Part shown: in pieces, positions 23,695-35,817 of the stretch
How positions within the stretch are numbered: the first letter of the stretch is position 1
Layout: each line of letters begins with the position of its first letter
From: Harmothoe impar
Lineage: Eukaryota; Annelida; Polychaeta; Phyllodocida; Polynoidae
Assembly: GCA_947462335.1 (NCBI GenBank)
Contig: OX381713.1
Location: forward strand, 19,336,381 to 19,400,380
DNA length: 64,000 nucleotides
Direction: 5' to 3'
Notes under the pieces: model-generated
What the model saw: the letters and a program-made list of their open reading frames with translations, nothing else
The model's database searches: none
Told to the model about the DNA's origin: nothing
Translations under genes and position numbers: made by a program

Positions 23695-23940
23695 GGTGTG
23701 GACATGGAAATTTGGTATAAAGCTAAGACCATTTAAGGGGTGTATTGTACATCCAATGCCTAGCACTTGTAGCGTCCCTGGGGAGGGAGACAGGATCTCA
23801 CGCATTATCCCATTTAGTCTGCACATAGAGGTTGTGGTTGCACCTAGCCTCTTGTTTGCATGGGTATACCTCACAGTGACCAGGAGTATTTGCAGTCAGA
23901 GATGCCGCAGGGTGGAGGGCTTGTCCTCACCTCCCATATT
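23695..23940 (+). repeat. block J0, copy 1
   Basis: Aligns with 30465-30724: GGGAGGGAGACAGGATC, AGTCTGCACA, AGGTTGTGGTTGC, TTGTTTGCATGGGT, TACCTCACAGTGACCAG. One-base and three-base indels between the copies argue against coding. It directly precedes block J, as at 30.5-31.5 kb. Confidence 0.85.
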
Positions 23941-23964
23941 ATGACCCTATAGTGATATAATACC

Positions 23965-24260
23965 TTTTAGCCGGCCATTCATTGCCAAATTTCTCTTGTG
24001 CCTGGCATGCAAGGATACGACCTACCTGCATACAAATGCAGGTCCTTGTCCCCAGGGCTCCAATTTGTTGGTTGCTTACTTCCTGTATACCCTCATAGGC
24101 CCTTGACTGTCGGCCTGCTGTTGTATACATTTTATCCCTGACCTATGATCCCGCTTGTGGTGCTCTGGTGTTGCACAGAGTGCACTCATTGCAGGTCATG
24201 ATTTAGAGCATCCTTCGTGGACACCACCCCACCACTACAAAGCCATCATCCTTGGTTAGG
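23965..24260 (+). repeat. block J, copy 2 (empty site for the 30730 insertion)
   Basis: CCTTTTAG followed by C-GGCCATTCATTGCC, then GATGCAGGTCC-type sequence, CCCCAGGGCTCC and AATTTGTTGGTTGCTTAC. The same run is found at 31028-31200, but there an inserted element separates CTTTTAG from TCAGCCCTGTCATTG. This copy shows the site without the insertion. Confidence 0.85.
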
Positions 24261-26312
24261 ACTGGCGGAACAACAGCACACATTGATGAAACTTCTTTTT
24301 TCAAATAGTGCTTTTGGGGCCTGACCCTTGTCGGCCAACTTGTGATCGATTAGGATCTATAAAGTATTTGGTAATAAGATAAATTGAAGTCACACATAAC
24401 TGCATAAGACACACTCTTTTCTTTCTCATTTTAGCTGTACACTACATCATTAGCTTGCCCCCCTCCCACCATAAGACTCAAGAGATATGCGAAAAACGAC
24501 ATCTGGAAAACGAATTGGCCCAAAATTCACGTTTTTGTCCCTTGCAGAAACTGAGCAAGAACGCTAAAGTACTGGATCAGACTGTTCAGACAGAGTCTCA
24601 AATCATCACCATATCGCCATAGCAATCCATAAGGAAAGGCCATTATAATGATATAATTTTGGCTGAAACAATGGAATCAGACCCAACTCGGCAGTAATCT
24701 GAGTCTGGCATGCAAACTCTATTACACAACAGAAAAATTATATTTGACAGGCTGTTGGGTTCGATCGGGCGGGCTAAAAAGCTGAATGATGAATCACATT
24801 GTCATTCAGAGTAAAATACAAACATTAGGCCTATATTAGGATGTTGGTTGCAGTAAGCAGTAGACATGTGCTATCATTTGATAATTATGGAATCAATACT
24901 CCAAAAAGTAATGTTTTCTAAGGCACTACAGACAATGTATTCTTGACTCAGTATTCCGTCTAAATGGATATTTCACAAACAGTTTCACAGCTTCTCAGCA
25001 TAACTCAAAAAGGAACCACATAATTAATGAGCCATGCTCCTCTTCAGGAAATATTTCTAGGCTGAGTTACTGCAAACGTCACTTTTGATGGAGGCTTATG
25101 AGGATAGATCACATTTTCCCCAATAGGGATTAGGTCCAAAAGGACCATTACATCCATTTGCAAAATTTGAAAGCAACAAGAAATGTAGCCATAAAAAATG
25201 ACAATGAAACACTCTTGAAATAAGAAAATTCAATCTTGTCTAGCCTTTTCAATTCTTGTAATGTGATTATATCATGCCAATTTGCAAATGGGTGTTCGCT
25301 AGGCAAGCCATTTACTTGTGAGATGACCCAGGGCTGTGTTAATCACTTCCTTCAATCTAGTCACCTTACCTCAGCTGTCCTGCCACTTTGGTGTAATAAG
25401 GATCTCCCTCCATCAGTAAAATGCGATGGGCTGAAGGAATAAAGGTCTACAACAGTGATATCAGTTTCATACATGGTATCAGTGTAGATATAATTATCAC
25501 CAATAACACCCCTGAAAAGAGTCAGTTTACTGTCTAGAATGTATTTCATCGAGGTAAACGCGACAAGCATATAGTCCACTAAGTTATTTGCCAGATCTTC
25601 TATATAAACTGACTGACAATAAAAGTTTTTTAAAAGCGCTTTACAAATGTTCTCAATAGCTTGAATGATATATCCAATTTTTATAAACTGATGACTTGTC
25701 AAAGTTGCAATAAATAGTGCGTTATGCATACAATATATACCATACAGAACATTATAATTTTGTTTAAACTCAAAAATATTATTATGTCATACAGAGTCGG
25801 ACAAGGTCTACAATGATTCAAACAAATCCCCGTCCAGAGGTACACAGGCCACTTGGTTTCAGGAGTTACTTAAAGTGAACATCTATTCTAAACCGCATTA
25901 GTTTCTGCAGTCGTTTTTTTTAAGATAGAAATGCTAACACACAGAAGTGTTATTTTTATAATTGGCTATGCCAGGAGTAGTAGGAGGAGCATTGTACATC
26001 TGCCACAGCGTAATTATGTGGTGACTAAAAACATCTCCAAATATTTATATGTGGGCTGCCGAACCATTCTTCCCTCCTTAAAGGGGCAATCTCACCAGTC
26101 ACACTTAACCACATAGTAGACTAGAACAGTACTAGAAATGTGAATGGGACATGCTCAGTGATTGTGCCACTTTAACATCTGCATACACAATGATTCATGC
26201 CACACTGACCATAGCTAACCTTGGTCTCATAGCTGCAGCCAATAAAGGGAAATCATGGCCAATTACTAGCACTATAAATTCTATCTTATTTAAAACTAAG
26301 AACGCAGCTTTC
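24261..26312. other. unannotated noncoding sequence
   Basis: No gene, RNA or long repeat recognised. A 122-codon minus-strand frame at 25361-25729 has no recognisable domain. Confidence 0.4.
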
Positions 26313-27110
26313 TGATCCTCTTTTGAAATCTTAAAGTTCCTAAAATGATGGTCAAATACTTAGAATGAACCAATTAAAACACCCGATGGAGGCATGGACT
26401 ACAGATAAGGCTTGGGTTTTACTGACACCTCTCAGGCAATCCCAAATTGTCTTTAACAGAAAGGCTATTGAATCCAAACTCCAAGCCAAAGAGGCCCTAA
26501 GCTATCTTTTTTTGTAACATCGCGAAGCAAATATAAACCGTCCATTTCATCTATTCCGATTTTTCATCCATTCAGATCTTGCCAAAACATATTCAAGGCA
26601 TTGCCATTCCCCAGAGAATTAGCTCCATCATTTCTTCTCCATAATTACTTGCTTCCTGCGAGGTAATTTGCTTCATGCAAATTGCCCAGTAGGGGTGGCT
26701 TGGTGAATTGGTAGCCCGTCCACATGTCAAATGACCATCGTTAATTGCGCTCTTCATTAATTCCATATTCCCTTCACGTTTTTATAATCTTCAACACATT
26801 TGTGTCACAATGAGCAGCATCTGTTATAGTTATAAATAGCCATACGGGACCTGTTATGGCTCTGCCCTAGGAAATACTTCACAGCTGCAATTCTCCACAC
26901 CAGAAGGGCACTTTCCCATATGAAAGGGCTCACCAATTGTGTTGTCTTAAAAAATGTCTCATTGGTCTATTTGAAACGCCTTCTGTGTATTTCTTATAAT
27001 ACACTGTATAACCATCATCTGACTGAATACAATAATTATTCTTTGTAGGTTTGGGGAAGAAGCCAATCGGGTAAGGTTGAATGCAGCTGTATGTGAGCAG
27101 ATCTATCTAT
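26313..27110 (+). repeat. block D, copy 2
   Basis: Colinear with 17560-18655; landmarks are given there. It includes TTGCTTCCTGCGAGGTAATT, CATACGGGACCTGT, ACGCCTTCTGTGTATTTCTT and CAGCTGTATGTGAGCAGA. Confidence 0.85.
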
Positions 27111-27379
27111 TCCATCTGTTGTGAACAAATGTAATTGTCCTTTTTGAAAGCATTTGTTGGCCTAATCCATAGGAATAAAGTGTGTCGAGTCACAAGTAAA
27201 GGCACAACAGTGATGTATACGATAGTTTCAGTATAAACTTGATTAGGATGTGTAAATGCACAGTCATGCTCTTACAAATGTTATTTTTGGTAAATACACT
27301 TAGTGGTGGATAGTATGGAGGTAAACAACAGTGGCAGTGCTTTCAGTCCTGCATGAATCACAGAACATTGCAACAGCGA

Positions 27380-27655
27380 TCAGGGGGTTGCAGTAAGGCT
27401 GGGTAAATATTGCCGTACAGCATGGACTAAATGATAAAAACTACACTGGCATCAGGCCATTGGGGCATGAGCAATGTCAGTATCAGGTGTACATGTGGTA
27501 CCTCAGACAAGTTGTTCCCCGGCCTTCTGGTGGCAGCAATAGAATTTGATCAAAGGGCCCTGTCAGGCATGCCATCAGCCTTGTCAGGGCTGCCTTGCCA
27601 GCTCCATGAATGACCTTTACTGTTCCCAGGGCAGCACTACAGTGTGACACATATT
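27380..27655 (+). repeat. block A, copy 1
   Basis: Resembles 44850-45400 and the other A copies: GGCTGGGTAAATATTGCCGT, TCAGTATCAGGT, TCAAAGGGCCCTGTCAGGC, ATGACCTTTACTGTTCCCAG. This is the most diverged A copy. Confidence 0.65.
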
Positions 27656-28164
27656 GTTTGAAATAACTAACCTAGATTTCTGACAACTAGCATTTATCAA
27701 TTCCATGTAAAAAAACATATTATATTAGTTGGGACTGAGAGGTGGGAAAGGACAATAGACTTCAAAATCTGAGATTTGATACACGCTTTGTGCAACTGGT
27801 CAGAGTCCATCTAAAAGTAGGATTCCATCGCCAAACTATGCACATGCACATTGCTTATCATGACATGTAAATTCAAATACATTCTCACTTCATAAATTGC
27901 CTCTTTTATATCACGGTGGTGACTATTAATCATTCCACTAGAAGACGTCAACAGCCCATTTTGTAGATTGCCCTTAAGAAGTGCCCACCATAACCCAATT
28001 GATACAAGAAATGTCCACCTAGGGAATGTCTGACGGTAAACTATAGAAGTGATATCATGCATAGCCATAACAGTGTTGATACACCCAGTTTAGAAAAGGA
28101 ATTCTAACTATTAGGACACTTGGGTGTCAGTAGCATTACCATAAAGTAAACACAATTAAGCGAT

Positions 28165-28265
28165 CAATATTAACCATCCTGACAGCGGCCGTAAATGTTT
28201 GCAGGTGTCAGTGATTTAGTGTATCTGTAATGAAACTGGCAGCACAGATGTAATTACCTGTAATA
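28165..28265 (+). repeat. block B, copy 2
   Basis: ATCCTGACAGC, GTCAGTGATTTAGTG, TCTGTAATGAAACTGGCAGC. Partner of 23285-23385. Confidence 0.75.
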
Positions 28266-28320
28266 GTAGAACATTAATAGCCCTGTGGAACTGTTAGATC
28301 TTGTTATTTGATGAAGACTG

Positions 28321-28482
28321 CCCAGTAAACAAAAAAACGTTATACAGCATTTTATGACGTTATACAACATTTTATAACATTATATAATTTTTCTCTAAGG
28401 CTCATTACTATGGCATAATGTTATCTAAAGTTTTAAAACGTTATTTCGACGTATATAATTTATACGTTTTTTGTTGGCTTGG
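28321..28482. mobile_element. CCCAG-ended, ACGTTAT-rich MITE, copy 1
   Basis: The left end is CCCAGTAAACAAAAAAACGT and the right end is TACGTTTTTTGTTGGCTTGG, a diverged inverse. The interior repeats ACGTTATA-CA and TTATAACATTATATA. Same family as 50872-51020. Confidence 0.8.
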
Positions 28483-28703
28483 TAACTCTAGAGAAACATA
28501 TATTTTACATAAATCAGCTATTACCAGACAGTAAGGTTGTGGAGGAGGAGTGTATCACACAAGGTCTGATTCTTACCATTATATCTAACTCATATATGAT
28601 TAGGATTAAGTAGAAACGTTTTTGGCTAAAAGAAGAGAGGGGTGTGTTTCATATTTATTTAATGCTAATATTAATGTGTGTTGTAAGATTATTATATTTT
28701 ACC

Positions 28704-29184
28704 TAGGGATGTCATCGATACCCCCCTAATCGAAATACCGACAATTCCTTAATTCCGATTATCGCATCGAGGAAATCACTATATCGATACACTCATTTAT
28801 CCCTGGAAAACTGGGAAAATCCTCTTTTCAGAACCGAAAGAATTTCGTAAATATTCCATCTAGAACAAAAGATATCCATCAAATTATAATACAAGCCCAA
28901 AAATAAGCCTTACAGTGCCTAAAGGTTAATATAAAAAAGGCTTACAATTAATCCTAAAAACAAATATCAATCCCTTACCATGAAATCTGTGGTCTTTGGA
29001 TAGACCAGGGTGAATGAAAATAGGGTATGTCATGCACAAAATTCACATGCAGTGAAATACATATTTATTTGGATAATTTTATGCTGTGTCCTACTCTATT
29101 TTGACATCGACAAAAATCGGAAAATCGGGACCAAAAACCGCGATAATCGGAATCGACAAAAATGGGATGTCAATGACATCCCTA
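28704..29184. mobile_element. 481-bp hAT-type MITE with exact 8-bp target duplication
   Basis: Inverted ends TAGGGATGTCATCGA (left) and TAGGGATGTCATTGA (right, opposite strand) are flanked by identical 8-bp copies of ATTTTACC (28696-28703 and 29185-29192). An 8-bp duplication is the hAT hallmark. The interior has matching arms rich in AATCG and GATAATCGGAAT-type sequence. Noncoding; the intact duplication suggests a fairly recent insertion. Confidence 0.95.
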
Positions 29185-29225
29185 ATTTTACCCTTCTCAA
29201 AAATGGTATCTTGGCATTTCTGCTT

Positions 29226-29527
29226 AGGCCAAATAAAAAAAAAGTTTTGTTTCAGGTAACATGGGAAGAAAGTCTACGGTCGGTAGGTCGGAATTATTTT
29301 TTTTTAACTTTTTTATTTTTTTACTTTCCCTCTAAAATTGACACAAAAAAGTGTTAAGATGGGGAAAAAAGTTTCCAAAATGTTGTAAACCTAAAATTGA
29401 CCCCAAAAAAGTATAAAACAATAAAAATTTCTTCAAAATTGCATAAAAAAACGTAGGGTCGGCCCTATTTAGATAGGGTCGGTCGGGTGACCTGAAACAA
29501 ACCTAATGGCCAAATTCTTTTTGGCCT
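29226..29527. mobile_element. MITE, GTTTCAGGT family, copy 3 (most complete)
   Basis: The ends are inverted: AGGCCAAATAAAAAAAAAG then TTTTGTTTCAGGT at the left, and ACCTGAAACAAACC followed by a GGCC-AA...TTGGCCT extension at the right. The interior holds GGTCGGTAGGTCGG and GGCCCTATTTAGATAGGG. It lies 41 bp from the hAT MITE. Confidence 0.85.
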
Positions 29528-29574
29528 TATGGAATAATGCCGTTAAAGTATCTGACTTTACGTTCCAACTCAAG

Positions 29575-29800
29575 TCATGACTGTTTCCGGATGCATGACA
29601 TTGATTACATCATTGCCCAAAAGAAACCTGCTTAAAGCAGAATTTAATCTTTTAATAGCCTCTTTCATAATAGTGTTTTGGTGAAGTAAAACTGACACTG
29701 CAGCATGCAAAGGAGGCCTCATTCCTACACGGTGTTCCGCTTCTTCATAAAAATCAGTCAAAGAAACAATTGCCGCTTGTGGAAGAAAGTGAGCAGAGGG
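29575..29800 (+). repeat. block N, copy 1
   Basis: CTTTTAATAGCCT, ACTGACACTGCAGCATGCA, CTTCTTCATAAAAAT and GAAACAATTGCCG are matched in order at 63090-63290. Noncoding: small unequal indels. Confidence 0.65.
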
Positions 29801-30464
29801 GATTCAGACCCTGTGATTGGTCAGAGTTCAAGCCAAGTACTTGTCCCCATGATCTGAGGTAAAATCCGAAACAGGATGTCATTAACAATAATCGTCAGTA
29901 CGTTTTTCCTGCGGTTTCTTCATTGAACATTTTTGGCAAGCTCATGAATATTAAAGCCTCAGATTGATAAAACAGGGTTTGAGCAACAATTTACAGTGTC
30001 ATTGGAAAATAGCGGGTAGGCGGCAGAGAGGCCTCGACCCGTCTTTAAAATGAAACCTACTTGACACCCAAACCATACCTCTCCAATATGACCCCAATGG
30101 TAGTTGGATAGCGACATGTATGAGAAAGGGCAGGGAGCACTCGCTTCCGAAACTGCTTCTTTATGCAACACCTAGCTAGCAATGTAAATGCTTAAGGCTG
30201 TTCGAGGTGCACACCACTTGTGCTCCCATTAAAAATGTACTTCCTACTCCCAATAAGAAAAGAGTAAAAACAGGTACACTGACCTTCAGGAAATGGCCTA
30301 GTGGTCAATACTGTTCAGTCCACTTAAGAGGAGAGGAAGAGGGAGAGTCCTTTGACTTCTTAACCAGAGAATATCCACATCCATCATTACCTTCCATATA
30401 CTGACCACCTCACACCTGCAGCATAGTATTACAATTGCTACTCTGGGAAACCATCAAGACTTGT
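29801..30464. other. unannotated noncoding sequence
   Basis: Nothing recognised. Confidence 0.4.
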
Positions 30465-30724
30465 CAAGATGTGAAAACATGGATTTCAATAGACAGCTTT
30501 TAGGGGTGTAATGCACATGCAGGAATTGTTGGTCAAGTGCCCACCACTTGTAGTTTCCCTAGGGAGGGAGACAGGATCCCACAAACTGTCCCATTTTAGT
30601 CTGCACACACAGGTTGTGGTTGCTCCTCTTTGTTTGCATGGGTTTACCTCACAGTGACCAGCAGTATTGGCTCTCCGAGATGCTGCATGGTGGGGGTGTT
30701 GGCTTCACATCCCCTCTGATGCCT
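30465..30724 (+). repeat. block J0, copy 2
   Basis: Partner of 23695-23940; see landmarks there. It is followed by the inserted element at 30730 and then block J. Confidence 0.85.
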
Positions 30725-30729
30725 TTTAG

Positions 30730-31027
30730 GCAGTGGTGATTTTTTAACAAGAGGGGATGGAGTGGGGGTTGGGTTGGTGAATGCATTAGGAAGGGGGAGT
30801 TGCACCCAAAAGGCACTTGGACCCTTCTTTAGGGGGAGGGGGTATCAAAAGAATGTTACTCTGTTCTAAGCGAAAAAGGTTACCATAGCTCAAAGTGGTC
30901 AGCTGTGATCAATTTGAACCGATACGACGAGGAGGCGGGGAGACCAACATTTGGGTCCCTGTTGAATGGAAGTCTCACATGAAAGTTCACTACCCCCCCC
31001 CCCCCGCTGTTGAAAAATGACCACTCC
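30730..31027. mobile_element. 298-bp inverted-repeat element with TTTAG duplication
   Basis: Left end GCAGTGGTGATTTTTTAACA; right end, opposite strand, GGAGTGGTCATTTTTCAACA. TTTAG is duplicated at 30725-30729 and 31028-31032. The paralogous block J at 23965 lacks this insert. The ends resemble those of the 47042 element (CAGTGG start, 5-bp duplication). A poly-C run lies near the right end. Confidence 0.85.
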
Positions 31028-31500
31028 TTTAGTCAGCCCTGTCATTGATTCCCAAATGTCCCCTCTGCCTGGCATATAAAGATGCTTCATACTGGCATTA
31101 AGATGCAGGTCCCTGTCCCCAGAGTTCCAATTTGTTGGTTGCTTACACCCTGTAGGCCCTCACAAGCTGTCAACTGCAGGCCTGCTGTAAAGACACCTCT
31201 GACCATGCCTGTCCCATGGGAGTGGTAGCTTGATATAGCCTTATTCTGATGGGGACCTGACATTTCAGGGCTATATATGTCATTATATTCACCATTATCC
31301 CTTTAGCATTTCTGCCAAGAATATTGGTAATGACTACCAGCATCATATTAATGTCATTCTGTTACTAAGTTTTTAATCGATGAAACAGAGGTTTATTCCT
31401 GACCTGCAGTGCTCTGGCGTTGTTCACAATGCGCTCATTACAGATCATTGATTCAGAGGCGGTGCCCCAACTGCCACACCGCCACTGCATACCAATTGTA
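31028..31500 (+). repeat. block J, copy 3
   Basis: GATGCAGGTCCCTGTCCCCAG, AATTTGTTGGTTGCTTAC, GTCAACTGCAGGCCTGCTGT, then TCCTGACCTGCAGTGCTCTG and ACAATGCGCTCATTACA. About 180 bp between the two halves has no counterpart in copy 2. Confidence 0.8.
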
Positions 31501-31929
31501 ACTGGTGGGGGCTGACGGCTGATAGAAAGCACAGATCGGCACCACTTAGGCTGGAACTGGCATTACATTTGGAGGATTCATTAGTAGGGCTCAGGTGTAA
31601 GATACAACATGAGTGGCAGCATTGAATAGAACTTGTAAATGCCTTGGTGTGGCGTGCTGTAATATGCACACAAACTCAGAAAAGTCTGCCTGACTTTCAT
31701 GTGAGAGTGGTTCCTGCGACAATGACGCTGACGTTTCTGAGTGTGCAGCTTAAGAGGCTTTAAAACTGAACCACGTGGTCATGGTTATTTACTGTCATCG
31801 AAAAGATATTTAGGATCTCCCTTTTGTAGATGTGCCGTTTATCCAGTATGATAAATACAACCTTTCCACAATTATTCTTTGATCTATTTGGGTTCAATAA
31901 GCGAGACTCATTCAGTAATATAACACTAA

Positions 31930-32030
31930 AAGGACCACCTACCATTCACTGTTGCTTTCGGCCAGATTTATTCCAGTAATGGTAACCACATAAAATGCAC
32001 TCTCCCTATTGGCCTGGAGGCTCTCTAATT
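31930..32030 (+). repeat. block G, copy 2
   Basis: GACCACCTACCATTCACTG, GATTTATTCCAGTAATGG and AATGCACTCTCCCTAT; partner of 10840-10945. Confidence 0.5.
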
Positions 32031-33889
32031 CATTCCTATAACTTTTTACAAAAGAAACTCATCACGAGTAATTTTCTGATCAATATGCTAAAATAAGGTA
32101 ACCTATAGATGCATTGAACATCAAACAGACACGCATACATGCAACCTTCTACCACACCATATTTGGAATCGACATGCCCAAATTAGGGTGTTCCCACTTA
32201 CAATGGGACCATGCATTCTAGTCACTCCTTTATTTAAGAATTAATGGTTCAGATAGTAGCTATCCGTATTAAAATGGGAAAGTAGCTAGAAGAAAATGTA
32301 AAAATAAAACTGATTGCCAGGCTGACCGTAATCGATTGAAAATTTCAAAAGGAGGAAAAACTAATGATCGAATAGATTGAGATCAAAAGAATATCACGTT
32401 ATTTATGATATCCGGGAGTTGCAAATGGTGAGCCGGTCTTGGATAACTGCATATTTGGATTGGATTCATAACTTGGAGATGAGGACAGCTTGACTATCCA
32501 GAGAGAATAAGCCCTGACACTTTAGTATAGCCTGCAATACCCACGGGCACTATCGTTGTGGGTATAGGATCCAGGTGTCAAGAAAGCTTTGGAAATGTGG
32601 CACCATTTGCGAGGCTACTTTGCCTCGCATTCCGCTGGGTTTAATATAGAACATACTGACTCATAAATTAATGAGTAAAATCTTATAGTGTCTACTATAA
32701 TTGATTCATAAATTGAATTATGAATGATTTTCCATTTCTTTACACTGGGCCACTTTGATGTAGGTAGTCTGTAAGTAACCAGAGTAGCTTAAGTCCCTTG
32801 GAACCCACTATTGATTGGTCTAGACATGGCTATAATTACCTGGTTGTACATTTCAGCTCATCAAATTAAGGCCTTAAGTAGCATAAACGACCAATCATGG
32901 CCTCCTTAATTGGCTGTAGAAATCTACATGATGGGTTAAGATAAGTAAAACCAATAGGAAACTGACCCTTCTGTCCGTAACTCTCAGACAGCCCCCTGCC
33001 CCATTTGAGAGTTGCAGCGTAACTATGACACTTTGGCGCCTTAAGGGAGTGACGTAGTTCAAACGGGAGAGTCAGAAAAGGGATGTACATCCTGGAGGAA
33101 GGCGGGACTTTTGGTTCTTTTCTCTGTGTGGGTGTTGATACTAACCATTGGCAATTAAAGATTTCGTCTTGTCCTATTTTTTTTGCTTCCCATGGGTAAT
33201 TTTGGGCTTGCCCATCTTTTGGGTTATGGTCCTTTTTGTCCAAGGTTATAAAAGGGAACCCAGGTGGGTCAGCCCAGGAAAAATTTTCATTTCATAAATA
33301 CATTGTAAATGTTTCTAAACATGCTGACATCTGATTTTCCTGCAGAAATCATCAATTATTGTATACGTTCTTATGGTATGTGCCAAAGTAGACCCAGATC
33401 TATATGGGCAAATCAGCGCATATGGGCCCACTAAGCAATGTTGACTGGGAGAGAGCTTATTTAAGTATTTATATAAGTGTATCCACCTATTTCATACCTT
33501 CTCTACACATGCAAGTTAGCTCTTTGATTTACAAAACCGTCCTACATACATAAATACTTTCACTGGCAAAATTGTCCAAATCTGTCAACTGTTTGCATTT
33601 CCCCATACTCAATGTTGGGCATCCTGGGAGTTATGGGCGTACATTGTATCGAGGGTATCTATATCTGAGGCCAATTCTATGGAGTCTCTTACAATCAAAT
33701 TAACACAGCTCAGCTAGAGGAAAAACTGCTGGAGAAGGTTACCCATTTATATCTTCATCTCCCCCAAATTAACCGTTTTCTATCAAGCCGGTCAAAGATG
33801 GCACCCGGTCAAATATGGCACCTGGTCAAAGACATTCACATTGGCCCACACTCATGAGACACAGCCCATGGCGAGTTGTTCTTGTTGAC
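32031..33889. other. unannotated noncoding sequence
   Basis: No exon recognised, including in the 125-codon minus-strand frame at 32866-33243. A triple GGTCAAAGATGGCACC-type mini-repeat lies at about 33791-33833. Confidence 0.4.
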
Positions 33890-33990
33890 CTTGAATGGAA
33901 ATATGGCACTGCCTCTGCAGGAGGTAATGTGGAGATGGTCTAATCAACCGGCCAGACAGCTGACCTATTCCGCACTAGCGAGATGCAGTA
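33890..33990 (+). repeat. block I, copy 3 (weak)
   Basis: GGCACTGCCTCTGCAGGAGG, TAATGTGGAG and GTCTAATCA resemble the core of 39330-39400. Confidence 0.5.
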
Positions 33991-34013
33991 ATTCTACCTT
34001 GTGAGACCTTTAC

Positions 34014-34293
34014 CTGAAGCTGGTTCCTGACATGTCCAAAATCAGAGTTTTAGGGGTCATAAACTTTTGAACGAGTTGTAAATGAATATTTTTTAAGTCA
34101 CTTGTTTGGATTGGGGAGTGGTTAGGACACTGGCCAATTAATCAAGGGGTCATAGGTTCAAAAATAGTAATAGTCCTAACCACTCCACCATTCTAAACAG
34201 ATGACTTATATGTACCTACAATAGAGATGTATAACTGAAAGGTTTACGGCCCCTAAAATTCCAAATTTCGGTCATGACCGGAACCAGCTTCAG
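34014..34293. mobile_element. 280-bp inverted-repeat element with tRNA-like core
   Basis: Left CTGAAGCTGGTTCCTGACAT and, on the opposite strand at the right, CTGAAGCTGGTTCCGGTCAT. The similarity continues for about 50 bp to TTTTAGGGG and GTAAAC. The centre is a separate fold-back with a tRNA-like run. Confidence 0.8.
34115..34186 (+). repeat. tRNA-like sequence inside a 14-bp perfect fold-back
   Basis: GGAGTGGTTAGGAC (34115-34128) is matched exactly inverted by GTCCTAACCACTCC (34173-34186). Between and across them, TGGTTAGGACACTGGCC, AATTAATCAAGGGGTC and ATAGGTTCAAA read like the D arm, anticodon arm and B-box of a tRNA. The T-arm does not close, so this is a derived relic, not a working tRNA. 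Confidence 0.55.
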
Positions 34294-35529
34294 CTTATCA
34301 CACGGCTGCTATATTCAACAGAGGAAAAAGCACTGGTACCAGACAAAATGGCGCTGTACAGTGATCATCTTGCTTATGCGGAATAGTCTGGTTCTTGGGA
34401 AACAGGAGCAGAACACTGAGACGTCAAGGTAACAAGAGGTATGCAGGGGACTGTTTTATTCATGGAGTTAATTTGCAATTTGCAATTCTATTTTATTTCT
34501 GGGAGTGCCCTTCAAGATTAAATAACATACCATATACCAATATAGTTAATGGGTGATGTCATCTATGACAATCATACATCAATTTAGTCTCTGGAATATC
34601 ATCATTGATCATCTGATACAAATCAAGTATCAGGCAATGTAATTATCATGATCATGGACCAGGCATGGCCAGGAGCAGTTCTCAGTGCCCTGCTAAATGT
34701 GAAATCAAATGCCCGTATGTACATAATTATGAACCTTCACTTTAGACATATTAAACGTAGTGGGAGTTCATTAGCTGCTCATGTATCGCGCCCTGTCTTT
34801 TAAAGGTAAATGGTACGAACTCCTTGGTTATTGTTGGAAACTTCTATTCACCTTAGCCTCTGATTAGCCTCGCATTTGCAAGAGAAAGTGTGCTGGATAT
34901 AATTATGTGCATGTGTGGATAAGATAGGGTGTTTCACCAGAAGCACGCTTCAAACTTTCGTTGACTTTATCTGCATCATATACTATTGATACAACAGTCC
35001 ATTTTGTACATATCAGTCACTTTGGGGGTATATTGGGCAGATTTGGACTTTGCTTTAGATAAGAGGATCTAAGTAATATACATGTGTCTGGAAGTTCTCT
35101 GAGATCGGAACTGTTTGCTGCCGCAAGCTGCAAGGTTAACTGAATTGATTGCTTTCATATTGTGCCACCCAATTACAAGTCAATGAAATTAATTAATTTA
35201 TTTTTGCAATAACAAATAACAAAACAGTACAGATATGCTTTATCAAACTTTTATCTTGGTCTGCTAGCTCCACCTGCATGAATAAATCACTGGTTTTCTG
35301 AACCTCTCGTTAACTAGATTAGTACTTTTAATGAAGTGCTTATAAACCGTCAAATTTACATTTATTGGATAGAATGGGCATTGAATCTTATGTGAGACAT
35401 AATCTGTGAGGTTGCTCCCCCGTGACATCAAGATGCAACAAGAAACAGTCCTATTCATCCACCAAGAATCCCCATCACACCAAAACTTGTTAAAAGCAAC
35501 ACGGAGCCTGAAAGACCTTTCAAAATTAA
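34294..35529. other. unannotated noncoding sequence
   Basis: Nothing recognised. Confidence 0.4.
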
Positions 35530-35728
35530 ATTGCATTTCCACTCCTCATTTGTAACATGGCCCATCTTATTTAATCCCTTCATAAAAGCAACGTCCCCCC
35601 ACCACCTTTTTTCAAATATTATTTCAATACATTGGTGTCACAGTCAAAGTAATAAAAAGAGGCACAATGGACATGGCATGGACTGTGGTGACACCTCACA
35701 GCTGCACCTTACTGACCCAGGGGATTCG
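35530..35728 (+). repeat. block D, copy 3, left part
   Basis: AACATGGCCCATCTTA, TTAATCCCTTCATAAA, CAATACATTGGTGTCACA, CACCTCACAGCTGCACCTTA match 17930-18110. The inverted-repeat element at 35729 then interrupts it. Confidence 0.8.
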
Positions 35729-35817
35729 CCCATACCCAGTGGGCACAATCCCACTTTTTAACTGCTTACTAGCCAGTTCTCTGCACCAGCTGCTATAGCT
35801 GTTAGCTACCTAATTAT

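Noticed and set aside
32866..33243. 125-codon minus-strand frame
   Set aside because: No domain recognised; near chance length for this sequence.
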